Assembly: GCF_000421345.1 (NCBI RefSeq)
Contig: NZ_ATWV01000016.1
Location: 1 to 55,675 of the forward strand
DNA from: Treponema bryantii NK4A124
GTDB taxonomy: Bacteria; Spirochaetota; Spirochaetia; Treponematales; Treponemataceae
DNA length: 55,675 bases
Direction: 5' to 3'
Under the pieces are notes generated by a model. That model saw only the letters and a list, made by a program, of their open reading frames with translations, was not told where the DNA came from and made no database searches. The number at the start of each line of letters is the position of its first letter. The first letter of the stretch is position 1. This document shows positions 1 through 7,196 of this stretch, piece by piece. Made by a program: the position numbers and the translations under genes.

Positions 1-300
1 AACTACAGTTTTGTTACACCTGATACAAATGCCGCTGAGCGTGCTATAAAACCGTTTGTAATGGCAAGAAAGAATTTCTTGTTTTCTGGCAGCGGCAAGG
101 GAGCCGAAAGTTCATGCTTCCTTTTCTCTCTGATTGAAACTGCAAAGTTCAACGGCAAAGCTCCGGAAGATTATCTGCGTTGTCTGTTTGAAAAAGCACC
201 ATATGCTGAAACCGAAGAAGACTGGAAAAAACTCCTGCCATGGAACATCGAAATTACACCCTTCCAGTTCCGCGGCGAATGGATGGAACTAGCTAAATAA
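1..300 (+). CDS. IS66-family transposase, C-terminal fragment (5' end outside the window)
   Basis: The frame is open from base 1, so the gene starts outside the window and only about the last 99 residues are seen. The pattern DTNAAERAIKPFVMARKN followed by FLFSGSGKGAESSC and SLIETAKFNGKAPEDYLR is the hallmark of the IS66 transposase C-terminus; the Glu of NAAER is the expected third residue of the DDE triad. It catalyses cut-and-paste transposition of its own IS. The same coding sequence occurs base for base, inverted, at the right end of the window. The TAA stop is followed by the putative IS terminus ending at base 319. Confidence 0.9.
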   Translation, partial: NYSFVTPDTNAAERAIKPFVMARKNFLFSGSGKGAESSCFLFSLIETAKFNGKAPEDYLRCLFEKAPYAETEEDWKKLLPWNIEITPFQFRGEWMELAK

Positions 301-319
301 GGTTAGATTTGACGGATAC
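1..319 (+). mobile_element. IS66-type insertion sequence, right end (partial)
   Basis: Bases 1-319 equal the reverse complement of 55332-55650 exactly, and the two copies diverge directly after base 319. The shared edge, read inward, is GTATCCGTCAAATCTAACC (301-319). The GTA start fits IS66 terminal inverted repeats. The other IS end and any 8-bp target duplication lie outside the window, so insertion cannot be proven complete. Confidence 0.8.
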
Positions 320-370
320 ATTTGAATTGCTGTAAACAGCAGATCCAAAAATTCATACTGACTCATTGCA

Positions 371-397
371 TTTGTGGTCAAAAATTTTGACCACAAA
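371..397. repeat. 27-bp perfect palindrome between IS end and plsC-like gene
   Basis: Two 13-base arms (TTTGTGGTCAAAA and its complement) flank a single base. It lies 22 bases upstream of the -35 box of the acyltransferase promoter. It could be a terminator stem for IS transcription, although only a broken T-rich run follows, or a protein-binding site. Nothing here decides between these. Confidence 0.5.
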
Positions 398-418
398 TAA
401 TCCAATCTTTTTCCCCCT

Positions 419-447
419 TTGAACAATCCCTCAAAAAGTGTTATTAT
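419..447 (+). promoter_or_regulatory. sigma70-type promoter of the acyltransferase gene
   Basis: TTGAAC (419-424), a 17-base spacer and TATTAT (442-447). Transcription would start near 454, about 10 bases before the ATG at 465. No Shine-Dalgarno is visible before that ATG. Confidence 0.6.
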
Positions 448-464
448 TACCTAACTAGAAAAAA

Positions 465-1196
465 ATGGATAAAAAACGCAGCGCTTCGATTCTTTTTAAG
501 GCAATATCAAGAAATTTTTTCAAAATTTTGGTCTACTATCCAAAAATGGTGTATATGGCTTTTCATCAGCATAAATATACTGTGGACCAGATGTATGCTT
601 ATTGTCTTAAGATGATTAAGTTTGCGGTTGATGAGGCGGGGCTTAAGGTACAGGCTTTTGGGCTGGAAAATATTCCGGAAAAAGACGGTTTTTATCTTTG
701 TGCGAATCATCAGGAAAAATATGATCCGCTTGCAATCTGGTATTGTTTTCCGCGGCAGCTTGGGGTAATTCTGGATGATGTTGCTACCCACAGGCCTTTT
801 ATCCGCGAGGTTTGCAGGCTCATCAAATCAAAAAAACTTGTTAAGCACAGCACTCACTCTGTAGTTAAGGCTTATTCCGAAATTACTAAAGAATTAAAAG
901 CCGGCCAGAATTATATGGTCTTTCCGGAAGGCGGCTATGAAGAAGAGCAGGGCAAGCTTGGAGAATTTCACGCTGGAAGTTTTAAGAGCCCACAGCGTGC
1001 TCACTGTACAATTCTGCCGGTAGCCATTGTTGATTCCTACAAAATCTTTGACCGCGGTTTTCAAACAACAAATCCTATTCAAATTCACTACCTCAAGCCT
1101 ATTGCGCCGGAAGAGTACGACGGCATGTCTACCACAGAAATTGCTGAGCTGGTAAAGGCCCGTATTCAGGCTCATCTGGACATCTACCAGAAGTAA
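465..1196 (+). CDS. PlsC-like 1-acylglycerol-phosphate acyltransferase
   Basis: A 243-residue protein of the LPLAT/PlsC family, which transfers an acyl chain to the sn-2 position of lysophosphatidate at the cytoplasmic face of the inner membrane during phospholipid synthesis. The catalytic block is NHQEKYD (H82, D87, fitting NHx4D), and the second family block is FPEGG at 153-157. An aromatic/hydrophobic stretch near residues 18-35 could associate with the membrane. The ATG at 465 is the first after the promoter and has no clear ribosome-binding site. It is the first chromosomal gene after the IS end and has its own promoter. Exact acyl acceptor specificity cannot be read from the sequence. 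Confidence 0.85.
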   Translation: MDKKRSASILFKAISRNFFKILVYYPKMVYMAFHQHKYTVDQMYAYCLKMIKFAVDEAGLKVQAFGLENIPEKDGFYLCANHQEKYDPLAIWYCFPRQLGVILDDVATHRPFIREVCRLIKSKKLVKHSTHSVVKAYSEITKELKAGQNYMVFPEGGYEEEQGKLGEFHAGSFKSPQRAHCTILPVAIVDSYKIFDRGFQTTNPIQIHYLKPIAPEEYDGMSTTEIAELVKARIQAHLDIYQK

Positions 1197-1246
1197 TTTT
1201 TTCCTTTTCTTCAATTCTGTTGTATAATTAATGCGAGGTATTTCTT

Positions 1247-2854
1247 ATGAAAAAGAAGCTGCGCATTTCTGTTCTTGGGCTTGAGCTGATTTTTGGGGCA
1301 CTTGTTTTTGGTGCCGTCATGTGTCTTGTAAATTCTTATAACGGTTACCGAGAATTTAAAAACGAACTGGAAGTTATTTACGGAACTGTAACCGAGCAGT
1401 TTGCCCAGACGGCAGCTACCTATGTAGACGGCGACAAAATTGACCACTGGCTTACCGACGGCGCTGACCAGGAGTGGGTAGAAACAACCAGGCGTCTTGT
1501 AGATATTACTGAAGCTGCAGAAATTGTTTATGTTGCAGTCATGAAGGTTTCAGAAGATTATTCACAACGTATTTATGTTTTTGACACTGTAAACAGCAAG
1601 GAAGTAAAAAGCAAGGTTTATGAGCTTGGCTACAGGCAGTCTCTTGAAAAGAAAACGGCTGATTATATCGAAAAGCTTCGTGACATTCTTGAGCGGGGCG
1701 AGAGTAACAGCATGTTTTCTTACAAAAAGGGTGGCGGCCATGTAACCAGCTCCGTTCCTCTTTACAATTCTGAGGGAAAGCCTTGTGCCATTGTTAGTGT
1801 CTACAAACCAATGCATGAAATTAAGGCCTATAAAAAGCGCTTTCTTAAATCTATCATAATCTGGGCTCTTGTGGTTACGGCTGTCTTTGTTGCTCTTTAC
1901 GCTCTCTTTTTGTATATGGGAATTATCCGGCCTATTCTTTTCGTAACTGAAGAAACCAGCCACTTTGCAGAGCACCAGGGAGAGCTTACGGGAATTTTGA
2001 AAAAGGTTCACGGCCGTAACGAAATTGCTACTCTGGCAAAGTCTGTAGAAAAGATGAGTCTTGATATGAACCGTTACATCAAAGACCTTACCAATGCCAC
2101 TGCCGAAAAGGAACGGCTTGGTGCAGAGCTCAACGTTGCTAAAAAAATACAGGCAGAAATGCTGCCCCGTGTTTTTCCTCCTTATGATAATCATAAAGAA
2201 GTTGAGCTTTTTGCTTCCATGGAACCTGCCAAGGAAGTTGGCGGAGACTTTTATGATTTTTATATGATTGATGATGACCACTTTGCAGTTGTTGTCGGCG
2301 ATGTTAGCGGCAAGGGTGTTCCTGCGGCCCTCTTTATGGTCATTACAAAAACTCTTCTCAAGGATACCGCTGCCCACGAACTGGACCCGGCAAAAATCTT
2401 TGAGCATGTAAACCAGATTTTGTGCGAAGGAAATGAGAGCGGACTTTTTGTTACCTGCTGGCTGGGTATTCTTGCTCTTTCTACAGGCGAACTCAAATTT
2501 GCAAATGCAGGCCACAATGCGCCTCTTATTTCTCAGAATGGCGAAATCAAATATCTTACTACCAAGCCTAACCTTATGCTTGCCGGCATGGACGGTATTC
2601 CTTACACAACTCATACTACACAGCTTGCAGCCGGTGACCGTCTCTTTATTTATACCGATGGTGTTACTGAGGCAACCAATTCTTCAAACGAACTTTACGG
2701 CGAGAACCGCCTGATTACTGTTATGAAATATGCCATCGATAAATCTTCGCGCGGGGTGCTCGATATTGTCCGCACCGACATTGATGAGTTTGTGGAAGAT
2801 GCTCCTCAGTTTGATGATATTACAATGCTTGAGATGACATATCTGGGAAAGTAG
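1247..2854 (+). CDS. membrane SpoIIE/PP2C serine phosphatase with HAMP domain (RsbU-like)
   Basis: A 535-residue membrane phosphatase of the partner-switching type. It has a TM segment near 8-30, an extracytoplasmic sensor region of about 170 residues, a second TM near 198-228, a HAMP-like linker and a coiled segment, then a SpoIIE-type PP2C domain from about 300. Metal-binding motifs are visible: GGDFYDF, GDVSGKG and, near the C-terminus, FDDITML. Such enzymes dephosphorylate a STAS-domain antagonist so that it captures the anti-sigma kinase. ATG at 1247 follows GCGAGG with good spacing, and a TATAAT lies at 1223-1228. An RsbW-like gene follows 13 bases downstream and a STAS gene lies convergent to it. 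The signal sensed is unknown. Confidence 0.9.
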   Translation: MKKKLRISVLGLELIFGALVFGAVMCLVNSYNGYREFKNELEVIYGTVTEQFAQTAATYVDGDKIDHWLTDGADQEWVETTRRLVDITEAAEIVYVAVMKVSEDYSQRIYVFDTVNSKEVKSKVYELGYRQSLEKKTADYIEKLRDILERGESNSMFSYKKGGGHVTSSVPLYNSEGKPCAIVSVYKPMHEIKAYKKRFLKSIIIWALVVTAVFVALYALFLYMGIIRPILFVTEETSHFAEHQGELTGILKKVHGRNEIATLAKSVEKMSLDMNRYIKDLTNATAEKERLGAELNVAKKIQAEMLPRVFPPYDNHKEVELFASMEPAKEVGGDFYDFYMIDDDHFAVVVGDVSGKGVPAALFMVITKTLLKDTAAHELDPAKIFEHVNQILCEGNESGLFVTCWLGILALSTGELKFANAGHNAPLISQNGEIKYLTTKPNLMLAGMDGIPYTTHTTQLAAGDRLFIYTDGVTEATNSSNELYGENRLITVMKYAIDKSSRGVLDIVRTDIDEFVEDAPQFDDITMLEMTYLGK

Positions 2855-2867
2855 GGAGAGGGGCGAT

Positions 2868-3296
2868 TTGGACATGAACGAGAGTAAAACATTAAAAATA
2901 CAAGCTTCTGATAAATGCATGCAGGCGGTTAATGATTTTGTTCATTCCATGCTGCCGGCCGGCTGCGATGAAATGCTCTTAAATCAAATTGATTTAGCAG
3001 TTGAAGAGATTTTTGTAAACATTGCGCATTATTCGGGCTCGGCAGAGGCGGTTGTTAGCTGCGACTATCATATAAGCGGAGATGGCAGCGGAACTTTGAC
3101 TCTTGTTTTTAAGGATAGTGGTAAGCCTTTTAATCCGCTGGACAAGGCCGATCCTGACCTTAGCTTGAGTGCCGAGGAACGCAGAATCGGCGGCCTTGGA
3201 ATTTTCCTGACAAAAAAGTTTATGGATTCTGTGGAGTATGAGTACGTGGATGGGATGAATTGCCTGACGATTAAAAAGACCTTACTCCACGGATAG
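2868..3296 (+). CDS. RsbW/SpoIIAB-like anti-sigma factor serine kinase (HATPase_c_2)
   Basis: A 142-residue GHKL-fold ATPase. The N-box is VEEIFVNIAHYS (about residues 45-57), the G1 box KDSGKPFNP and the G2 box GGLGIFLTKKFMD. Proteins of this family bind a sigma factor or output protein and phosphorylate a STAS antagonist. TTG at 2868 is preferred to ATG at 2874, because GGAGAGG sits 6-7 bases upstream of the TTG but too far from the ATG. It follows the phosphatase gene closely and is probably co-transcribed with it. Its 3' end overlaps the convergent STAS gene by 15 bases. No sigma factor is encoded nearby, so the target is not evident. Confidence 0.88.
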   Translation: MDMNESKTLKIQASDKCMQAVNDFVHSMLPAGCDEMLLNQIDLAVEEIFVNIAHYSGSAEAVVSCDYHISGDGSGTLTLVFKDSGKPFNPLDKADPDLSLSAEERRIGGLGIFLTKKFMDSVEYEYVDGMNCLTIKKTLLHG

Positions 3297-3581
3297 AATA
3301 CTATCCATACCTGTAGCTTCGAGTACCTGCTTGCAGAAGGCAGATGGCTGGCGGATAATCATCTTACCACCTGTAGGCAGCATGAGCTTGTGAGCCAGCA
3401 GAATTACGCGCAGTCCTGCACTTGATACATACTGAATATTTGAAAGGTTCAGATAAAGTGTCTGAATATCTTTTGGAATCTGTTTAAGCTTTGCTTCGAG
3501 CTCTGGCGCGGTTCCTGTGTCCAGGCGGCCACCAATTACGAGTTCAAGAGCATTTGAAGATTTGTTTTCTGTTATAGTCAT
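3282..3581 (-). CDS. STAS-domain anti-sigma factor antagonist
   Basis: A 99-residue single STAS domain. The conserved YVSSAGLR block carries the phosphoacceptor serine (S53 or S54), the residue that the kinase modifies and the SpoIIE phosphatase restores. It completes the three-part partner switch with the two genes on the opposite strand. It is the second gene of a minus-strand pair, 20 bases after the zinc-ribbon/FGE gene, so antagonist and FGE-like protein are likely co-expressed. An AGAGGT stretch lies upstream of the ATG. Confidence 0.9.
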   Translation of the reverse strand: MTITENKSSNALELVIGGRLDTGTAPELEAKLKQIPKDIQTLYLNLSNIQYVSSAGLRVILLAHKLMLPTGGKMIIRQPSAFCKQVLEATGMDSILSVE

Positions 3582-3601
3582 ATTTTTACCTCTCTAATTT
3601 A

Positions 3602-4579
3602 TTACATCGTGTCGCCGACAGCACTGCAGCAAACTCTAAAGCCAAGGCTGCTGCTCTTTCCGTTTGGAGCACTACCGCTGCGGTAGAAAACCGTACACTG
3701 CTGCGGGTCATCAAGCCAGCTTCCGCCGCGTTTTACGTGCATATCGCCTGTACTTGGGCCGTGTGGGTTAGTCTGTGCGCCGGATGGCAGATTTGGAAGA
3801 TAATAGTCCCAGCACCATTCGGCAACGTTTCCGCACATATCATAAAGCTTAAGGCCGTTAGGGTCTTTGCAGGCAACGTCGTGTGTTGTAATTGCTGAGT
3901 TTTCTCCATACCAGGCAACGGCATTAATATTTGCGCTTCCCGCATAAGGATTTGGTGTAGAAGTTTTTCCGTCACGGGCTGCATATTCCCATTCTGCTTC
4001 GGTAGGAAGGCGGTAGCCGTTTGCCGTAAAGTTGCAGTTGATTCTCTTCCATACCGGGCTGGTGGCTTCAAAGGCGCTTAAATCAGTTGTCGTACCAATG
4101 CTGTAGCATGGCATAAGGCCGTTTAATTTGCTGAGCATATTGCAGTAGATGATTGCTTCGCACCAGTTTACACTTTCAACCGGACGGTTTTCGCCCTGCA
4201 GCTTGGAAGGATTTTTTCCCATTACGTGGGCGTACTGCATCTGAGTTACAGGAACCTCGCTCATATAAAAGCTTACCAGTGTAACAAGGCTGTTAGTAGA
4301 GCCGCCGCCCATTACGAACTGTCCGCCTGGAATCAAAATCATTTTTGGATTTTTATTGATTGTAACGCGCGATTTATCTTCGGTCTGTGCTACACCGGCA
4401 CCTTCTTTTACAACTTTAACAGGAACGCCGCAGCGGGAACAGAATTTGTCCATTGTGCTGAGGGTGTTGCCGCATTCTTCGCAGGAACGTAAAACCTTAA
4501 CATCGCTGGTAGGGTATCCGCAATTAAAACAAAAGTGTGCTTGGTCAGGAAGCATCGTGCTACATTTGATACATTTCAT
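3602..4579 (-). CDS. double zinc-ribbon protein with formylglycine-generating-enzyme-like (FGE/SUMF1) domain
   Basis: A 325-residue protein. Residues 1-50 hold two CxxC...CxxC zinc ribbons (C3, C6, C17, C20 and C33, C36, C47, C50). Residues about 75-325 form an FGE-sulfatase domain with IPGGQFVMGG, RPVESVNWCEA, YRLPTEAEWEYAARDG, CGNVAEWCWDYY and GFRVC. True FGEs oxidise a sulfatase cysteine to formylglycine. Many bacterial FGE-like domains instead have other roles or act as ligand-binding modules, and no sulfatase gene is present here. There is no signal peptide, so it is probably cytoplasmic. It shares an operon with the STAS antagonist, which suggests a signalling rather than sulfatase-maturation role; that part is inference. 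Confidence 0.82.
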   Translation of the reverse strand: MKCIKCSTMLPDQAHFCFNCGYPTSDVKVLRSCEECGNTLSTMDKFCSRCGVPVKVVKEGAGVAQTEDKSRVTINKNPKMILIPGGQFVMGGGSTNSLVTLVSFYMSEVPVTQMQYAHVMGKNPSKLQGENRPVESVNWCEAIIYCNMLSKLNGLMPCYSIGTTTDLSAFEATSPVWKRINCNFTANGYRLPTEAEWEYAARDGKTSTPNPYAGSANINAVAWYGENSAITTHDVACKDPNGLKLYDMCGNVAEWCWDYYLPNLPSGAQTNPHGPSTGDMHVKRGGSWLDDPQQCTVFYRSGSAPNGKSSSLGFRVCCSAVGDTM

Positions 4580-4736
4580 ATAGTATATTATAAACCATAT
4601 ATTGAAAAATAGAAAACAGAAATCGTTACTGGCGTGGGGCTGTTAAAAATTTGTTCATTTTTTATGGAGATTTTTTCATTGATTTATAGGCCTCTCTGCC
4701 TTATCTTTAAATCAGATTATTTTATAAGAGGTTATT

Positions 4737-5351
4737 ATGAAGGTTTTACTGGTGAATGGAAGTCCGCGTGCTAACAGCAACACACTGCTTGGCCTGCACG
4801 AGATGGAAAAGATTTTTGCAGAGCAGGGCATTGAGACTGAGATTTTTAATATCGGAAATAAAGATATCCGGGGCTGTATTGCCTGCGGCCGCTGTGGAGA
4901 ATTAGGCCATTGTGTTTTTGATGATGCAGTGAACGAGTTTGCCAAAAAGTTTGAGGGGGCAGATGGCATTGTTGTGGGGTCGCCTGTTTATTATTCAGCT
5001 CCAAACGCAACTGTTCAGGCTTTCTTACAGCGCCTTTTTTACAGCAGTCATTTTGATAAAACTATGAAGGTTGGTGCCGGCTTTGTTTGTGCCCGCCGCG
5101 GTGGTACAACTGCTTCTTTTGATGTTTTGAATAAGTTTTATACAATCAGCGGAATGCCGGTTGCAAGTAGTCAGTACTGGAATAATATTCACGGGGGTGC
5201 CTGTGGAGAAGCGGCCCAGGATGCAGAAGGAATGCAGACTCTGAGAGTTCTTGCCCGCAACATGTCCTTCCTTATAAAGTCCATAGCTCTCGGAAAAGAG
5301 AAGTATGGACTTCCGGAAAAAGAAGAACATGCCTGGACGAATTTTATTTAA
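4737..5351 (+). CDS. iron-sulfur flavoprotein / NADPH-dependent FMN reductase family
   Basis: A 204-residue flavodoxin-fold protein. The FMN phosphate loop is NGSPRANSNT (residues 7-16), and VGSPVYYSAPN fits the second FMN loop. Four cysteines (C47, C50, C53, C59; CxxCxxCx5C) match the compact cluster motif of iron-sulfur flavoproteins, so a [4Fe-4S] cluster is expected beside FMN. The likely role is electron transfer or reduction of quinones or oxygen species in an anaerobe. The ATG follows AAGAGG at good distance. The gene is convergent with the YhhQ-like gene and overlaps it by 4 bases at the stops. Confidence 0.85.
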   Translation: MKVLLVNGSPRANSNTLLGLHEMEKIFAEQGIETEIFNIGNKDIRGCIACGRCGELGHCVFDDAVNEFAKKFEGADGIVVGSPVYYSAPNATVQAFLQRLFYSSHFDKTMKVGAGFVCARRGGTTASFDVLNKFYTISGMPVASSQYWNNIHGGACGEAAQDAEGMQTLRVLARNMSFLIKSIALGKEKYGLPEKEEHAWTNFI

Positions 5352-6046
5352 TTTGCCGAGGTTTCGCCGGCAATTTTTCGTGCCAGGTAAACGAATGGTG
5401 TGTCCAGCAGGGAAGTCGCGATGTAAATTACATAGCAGCTTCCTGTGATTGCGAGAAGCTCTCGGAAGGTGTAGATTCCAAGGAAAGCTCCAAAGTTAAA
5501 GAGCACGATGTTTACAAACTGAGAAATCAAAGTAGAAAAATTGTTACGGAACCAGAGCATTTTTGTGTGGCTGCCGGTTTTCTTTTCTGTGAGATTCCAC
5601 CAGGCGTGGTAAAGAGAAACATCAACAAATTCAGAAATTACGTAAGCAATCAGACTTGAAAGCAGCATGCGTGGAGTGTTAGAGAAAAGTCCGCGAACAA
5701 ATTCGCTTGCCCAGTCGCCCTCGGCAGGAATGTAGTGAATCCACATAAAGCTCAAAAGAATAAAAGAAAGGCTTGTGAAAACGCCGGCAAGTACCCCCTT
5801 GTTGGCTTCCTTCTTTCCATAAAGCTCGCTGAGAATATCAGTTGCGAGGAAGGTTGCAGCAAAGAGTGTGTTACCCAAAGTCTGATCCATACCAAAAGCG
5901 TGCACAAGAATTGTAACTTCAATGTTTGCAAGAACTGTACAGATTCCAATCCAGGCGAAAAGTCCGCCTTTACCAAAAACTTTCAAAAAGAGCAAAGTGC
6001 CCCCGAAAGCCACCAAAAGTGTGATAACGAGAAAAAGTTCATTCAT
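5348..6046 (-). CDS. YhhQ/VUT-family queuosine-precursor transporter
   Basis: A 232-residue integral membrane protein with about six hydrophobic segments. The TDILSELYGKKEA block, the cytoplasmic-loop signature of the VUT (DUF165) family, is clear, and so is the later SEFVDVSLYHAWW region. Family members import queuine, preQ1 or preQ0 for tRNA queuosine modification. The ATG at 6046 is chosen because GAGG lies 9 bases upstream; an in-frame TTG at 6061 would overlap that Shine-Dalgarno. No queuosine biosynthesis gene is adjacent. The leader contains two stem-loops (see separate entry). Confidence 0.85.
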   Translation of the reverse strand: MNELFLVITLLVAFGGTLLFLKVFGKGGLFAWIGICTVLANIEVTILVHAFGMDQTLGNTLFAATFLATDILSELYGKKEANKGVLAGVFTSLSFILLSFMWIHYIPAEGDWASEFVRGLFSNTPRMLLSSLIAYVISEFVDVSLYHAWWNLTEKKTGSHTKMLWFRNNFSTLISQFVNIVLFNFGAFLGIYTFRELLAITGSCYVIYIATSLLDTPFVYLARKIAGETSAN

Positions 6047-6094
6047 TTGAAATGACCTCAAAAAATAGAATTGACCTGGTTTTGATTCGCAGCT

Positions 6095-6165
6095 AGCGTC
6101 ATTGAGACGTCTCCGTGTAGCTGCCGGCAGGAAGGACTTCGAACTGCCTCTTGTGTCAGAATAAA
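6095..6165 (-). promoter_or_regulatory. structured leader upstream of the YhhQ-like gene
   Basis: On the minus strand two stem-loops occur in succession. GGCAG...CTGCC encloses a GAAG/CTTC inner pair. GCAGCTA...TAGCTGC has a perfect 7-bp stem and contains the palindrome GAGACGTCTC in its loop. Queuosine-precursor transporters are often under preQ1 riboswitches, but I cannot match this to the preQ1-I, -II or -III consensus. It may be an unrecognised regulatory RNA or a decayed repeat. Confidence 0.3.
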
Positions 6166-6191
6166 ATATAGAATTTTTATGATTTATGCAA

Positions 6192-6226
6192 TATACGCCG
6201 CTATGCGGCTACTCAACTACTGGTGA
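6192..6226 (-). repeat. degenerate palindromic repeat (GGTGGTT family) forming the EamA gene 3' end
   Basis: On the minus strand this reads CCAGTAGTTGAGTAGCCGC followed by ATAGCGGCGTAT, matching one orientation of the GGTGGTTGAGTA...CGTATCGAAACCACC family. The TAG within GAGTAG is the stop codon of the EamA transporter gene, so the last residues (PVVE) come from the repeat. Confidence 0.6.
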
Positions 6227-7111
6227 TTCTTCCGCGTGGCGATGTGTGTAAATATAATTCACAACTGCCATGCTTATAATGATGATATAGCCGGCAAGGC
6301 TCATCCAATCCGGGAACTGGCCAAAGAAGACCAGACCGAAAAGGGTTGAAAAGAGAATCTGAGAATAATCATAAATAGATATTTTGCTTGCAGGCGCATG
6401 GTAGTAGGCTGCTGTAATTGAGAACTGACCTCCTGCTGCACAGCCGCCGGCACACAAAAGCATAAGAGTCTGCTGCAGGCTCATAGGATTAAAGCTTGTA
6501 ATCATATAAGGCACAGAAAGCATCATTGAAAAGGCAGAGAAGAAGAGAATGATGATTTTGCCGTTGCATTTGAGGTAACTTAATTTACGGATGCTGGCGT
6601 AAGCGAGCCCCGCACCAACACCGCCCATAAAAGCAGCCAGGGTTGGAATCATCTGAGTGAAATTAAAGGATGGTTTTACAATCAAAATAGAGCCGCTGAA
6701 GGCGATGATAATGCAAACAAGAGGCACAGGCTTGATCTTTTCACGCAGAATTATGTAGCAGAATATAATAGTAAAGAAGGGCGCCATTTTATTGAGGATT
6801 GCGGCGTCGGCAAGCAAAATGTGGTCTATTGCGTAAAAGTTCCCGAACACTCCTACAGAGCCGGCAAAGGCGCGGAGGAACAGATAAAGCGGAGCTCCCT
6901 TAGGAATGCGAACTGCTTCGCGCCCCTGGTGGCGGACATCTCTCAAAGTTCCGCCCAGGGCAATTAAAAAGGCCACAGCGTTTCTGAAAAAAGCCTTCTG
7001 CACAAAGTGAATGTCGCCTGCCAGCCTTACAAAAACGGCCATGAGTGCAAAGAAAAATGCCGAGCAGATTATGAAAAATATTCCCTTAGAAGTGTTTGAC
7101 AAGGACTTCAT
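6209..7111 (-). CDS. EamA/DMT-superfamily transporter
   Basis: A roughly 300-residue membrane protein with ten hydrophobic segments arranged as two EamA halves. The first half contains the typical FFRN...FL stretch and AILNKMAPFFTIIFCYIILREK. The second half ends with SQILFSTLFGLVFFGQFPDW. Such drug/metabolite transporters export amino acids, nucleosides or other small molecules; the substrate is unknown. The ATG at 7111 is chosen over an in-frame TTG at 7147, because the -35/-10 elements (7142-7147 and 7119-7124) lie between and would exclude the TTG. Only 7 bases separate the -10 box from the ATG, so the mRNA is probably leaderless. The C-terminus is shaped by a repeat insertion. Confidence 0.85.
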   Translation of the reverse strand: MKSLSNTSKGIFFIICSAFFFALMAVFVRLAGDIHFVQKAFFRNAVAFLIALGGTLRDVRHQGREAVRIPKGAPLYLFLRAFAGSVGVFGNFYAIDHILLADAAILNKMAPFFTIIFCYIILREKIKPVPLVCIIIAFSGSILIVKPSFNFTQMIPTLAAFMGGVGAGLAYASIRKLSYLKCNGKIIILFFSAFSMMLSVPYMITSFNPMSLQQTLMLLCAGGCAAGGQFSITAAYYHAPASKISIYDYSQILFSTLFGLVFFGQFPDWMSLAGYIIIISMAVVNYIYTHRHAEESPVVE

Positions 7112-7118
7112 TTCTTTA

Positions 7119-7147
7119 ATTATACTGCAATTTACGCTGCCCGACAA
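7119..7147 (-). promoter_or_regulatory. promoter of the EamA transporter gene (leaderless type)
   Basis: On the minus strand: TTGTCG, a 17-base spacer and TATAAT, then 7 bases to the ATG at 7111. It is back to back with the promoter of the divergent HD-GYP gene. Confidence 0.6.
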
Positions 7148-7162
7148 CGACTAATCTTTCGC

Positions 7163-7190
7163 TTGACTTTTAGCACTTTGGTATTAGACT
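7163..7190 (+). promoter_or_regulatory. promoter of the HD-GYP gene (leaderless type)
   Basis: TTGACT (7163-7168), a 16-base spacer and TAGACT (7185-7190), then 6 bases to ATG 7197. There is no Shine-Dalgarno. Confidence 0.55.
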
Positions 7191-7196
7191 TGATTT

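Noticed and set aside
1562-2614. 350-residue minus-strand open frame opposite the SpoIIE phosphatase
   Set aside because: It is a shadow of a well-supported gene on the other strand; no domain is recognisable.
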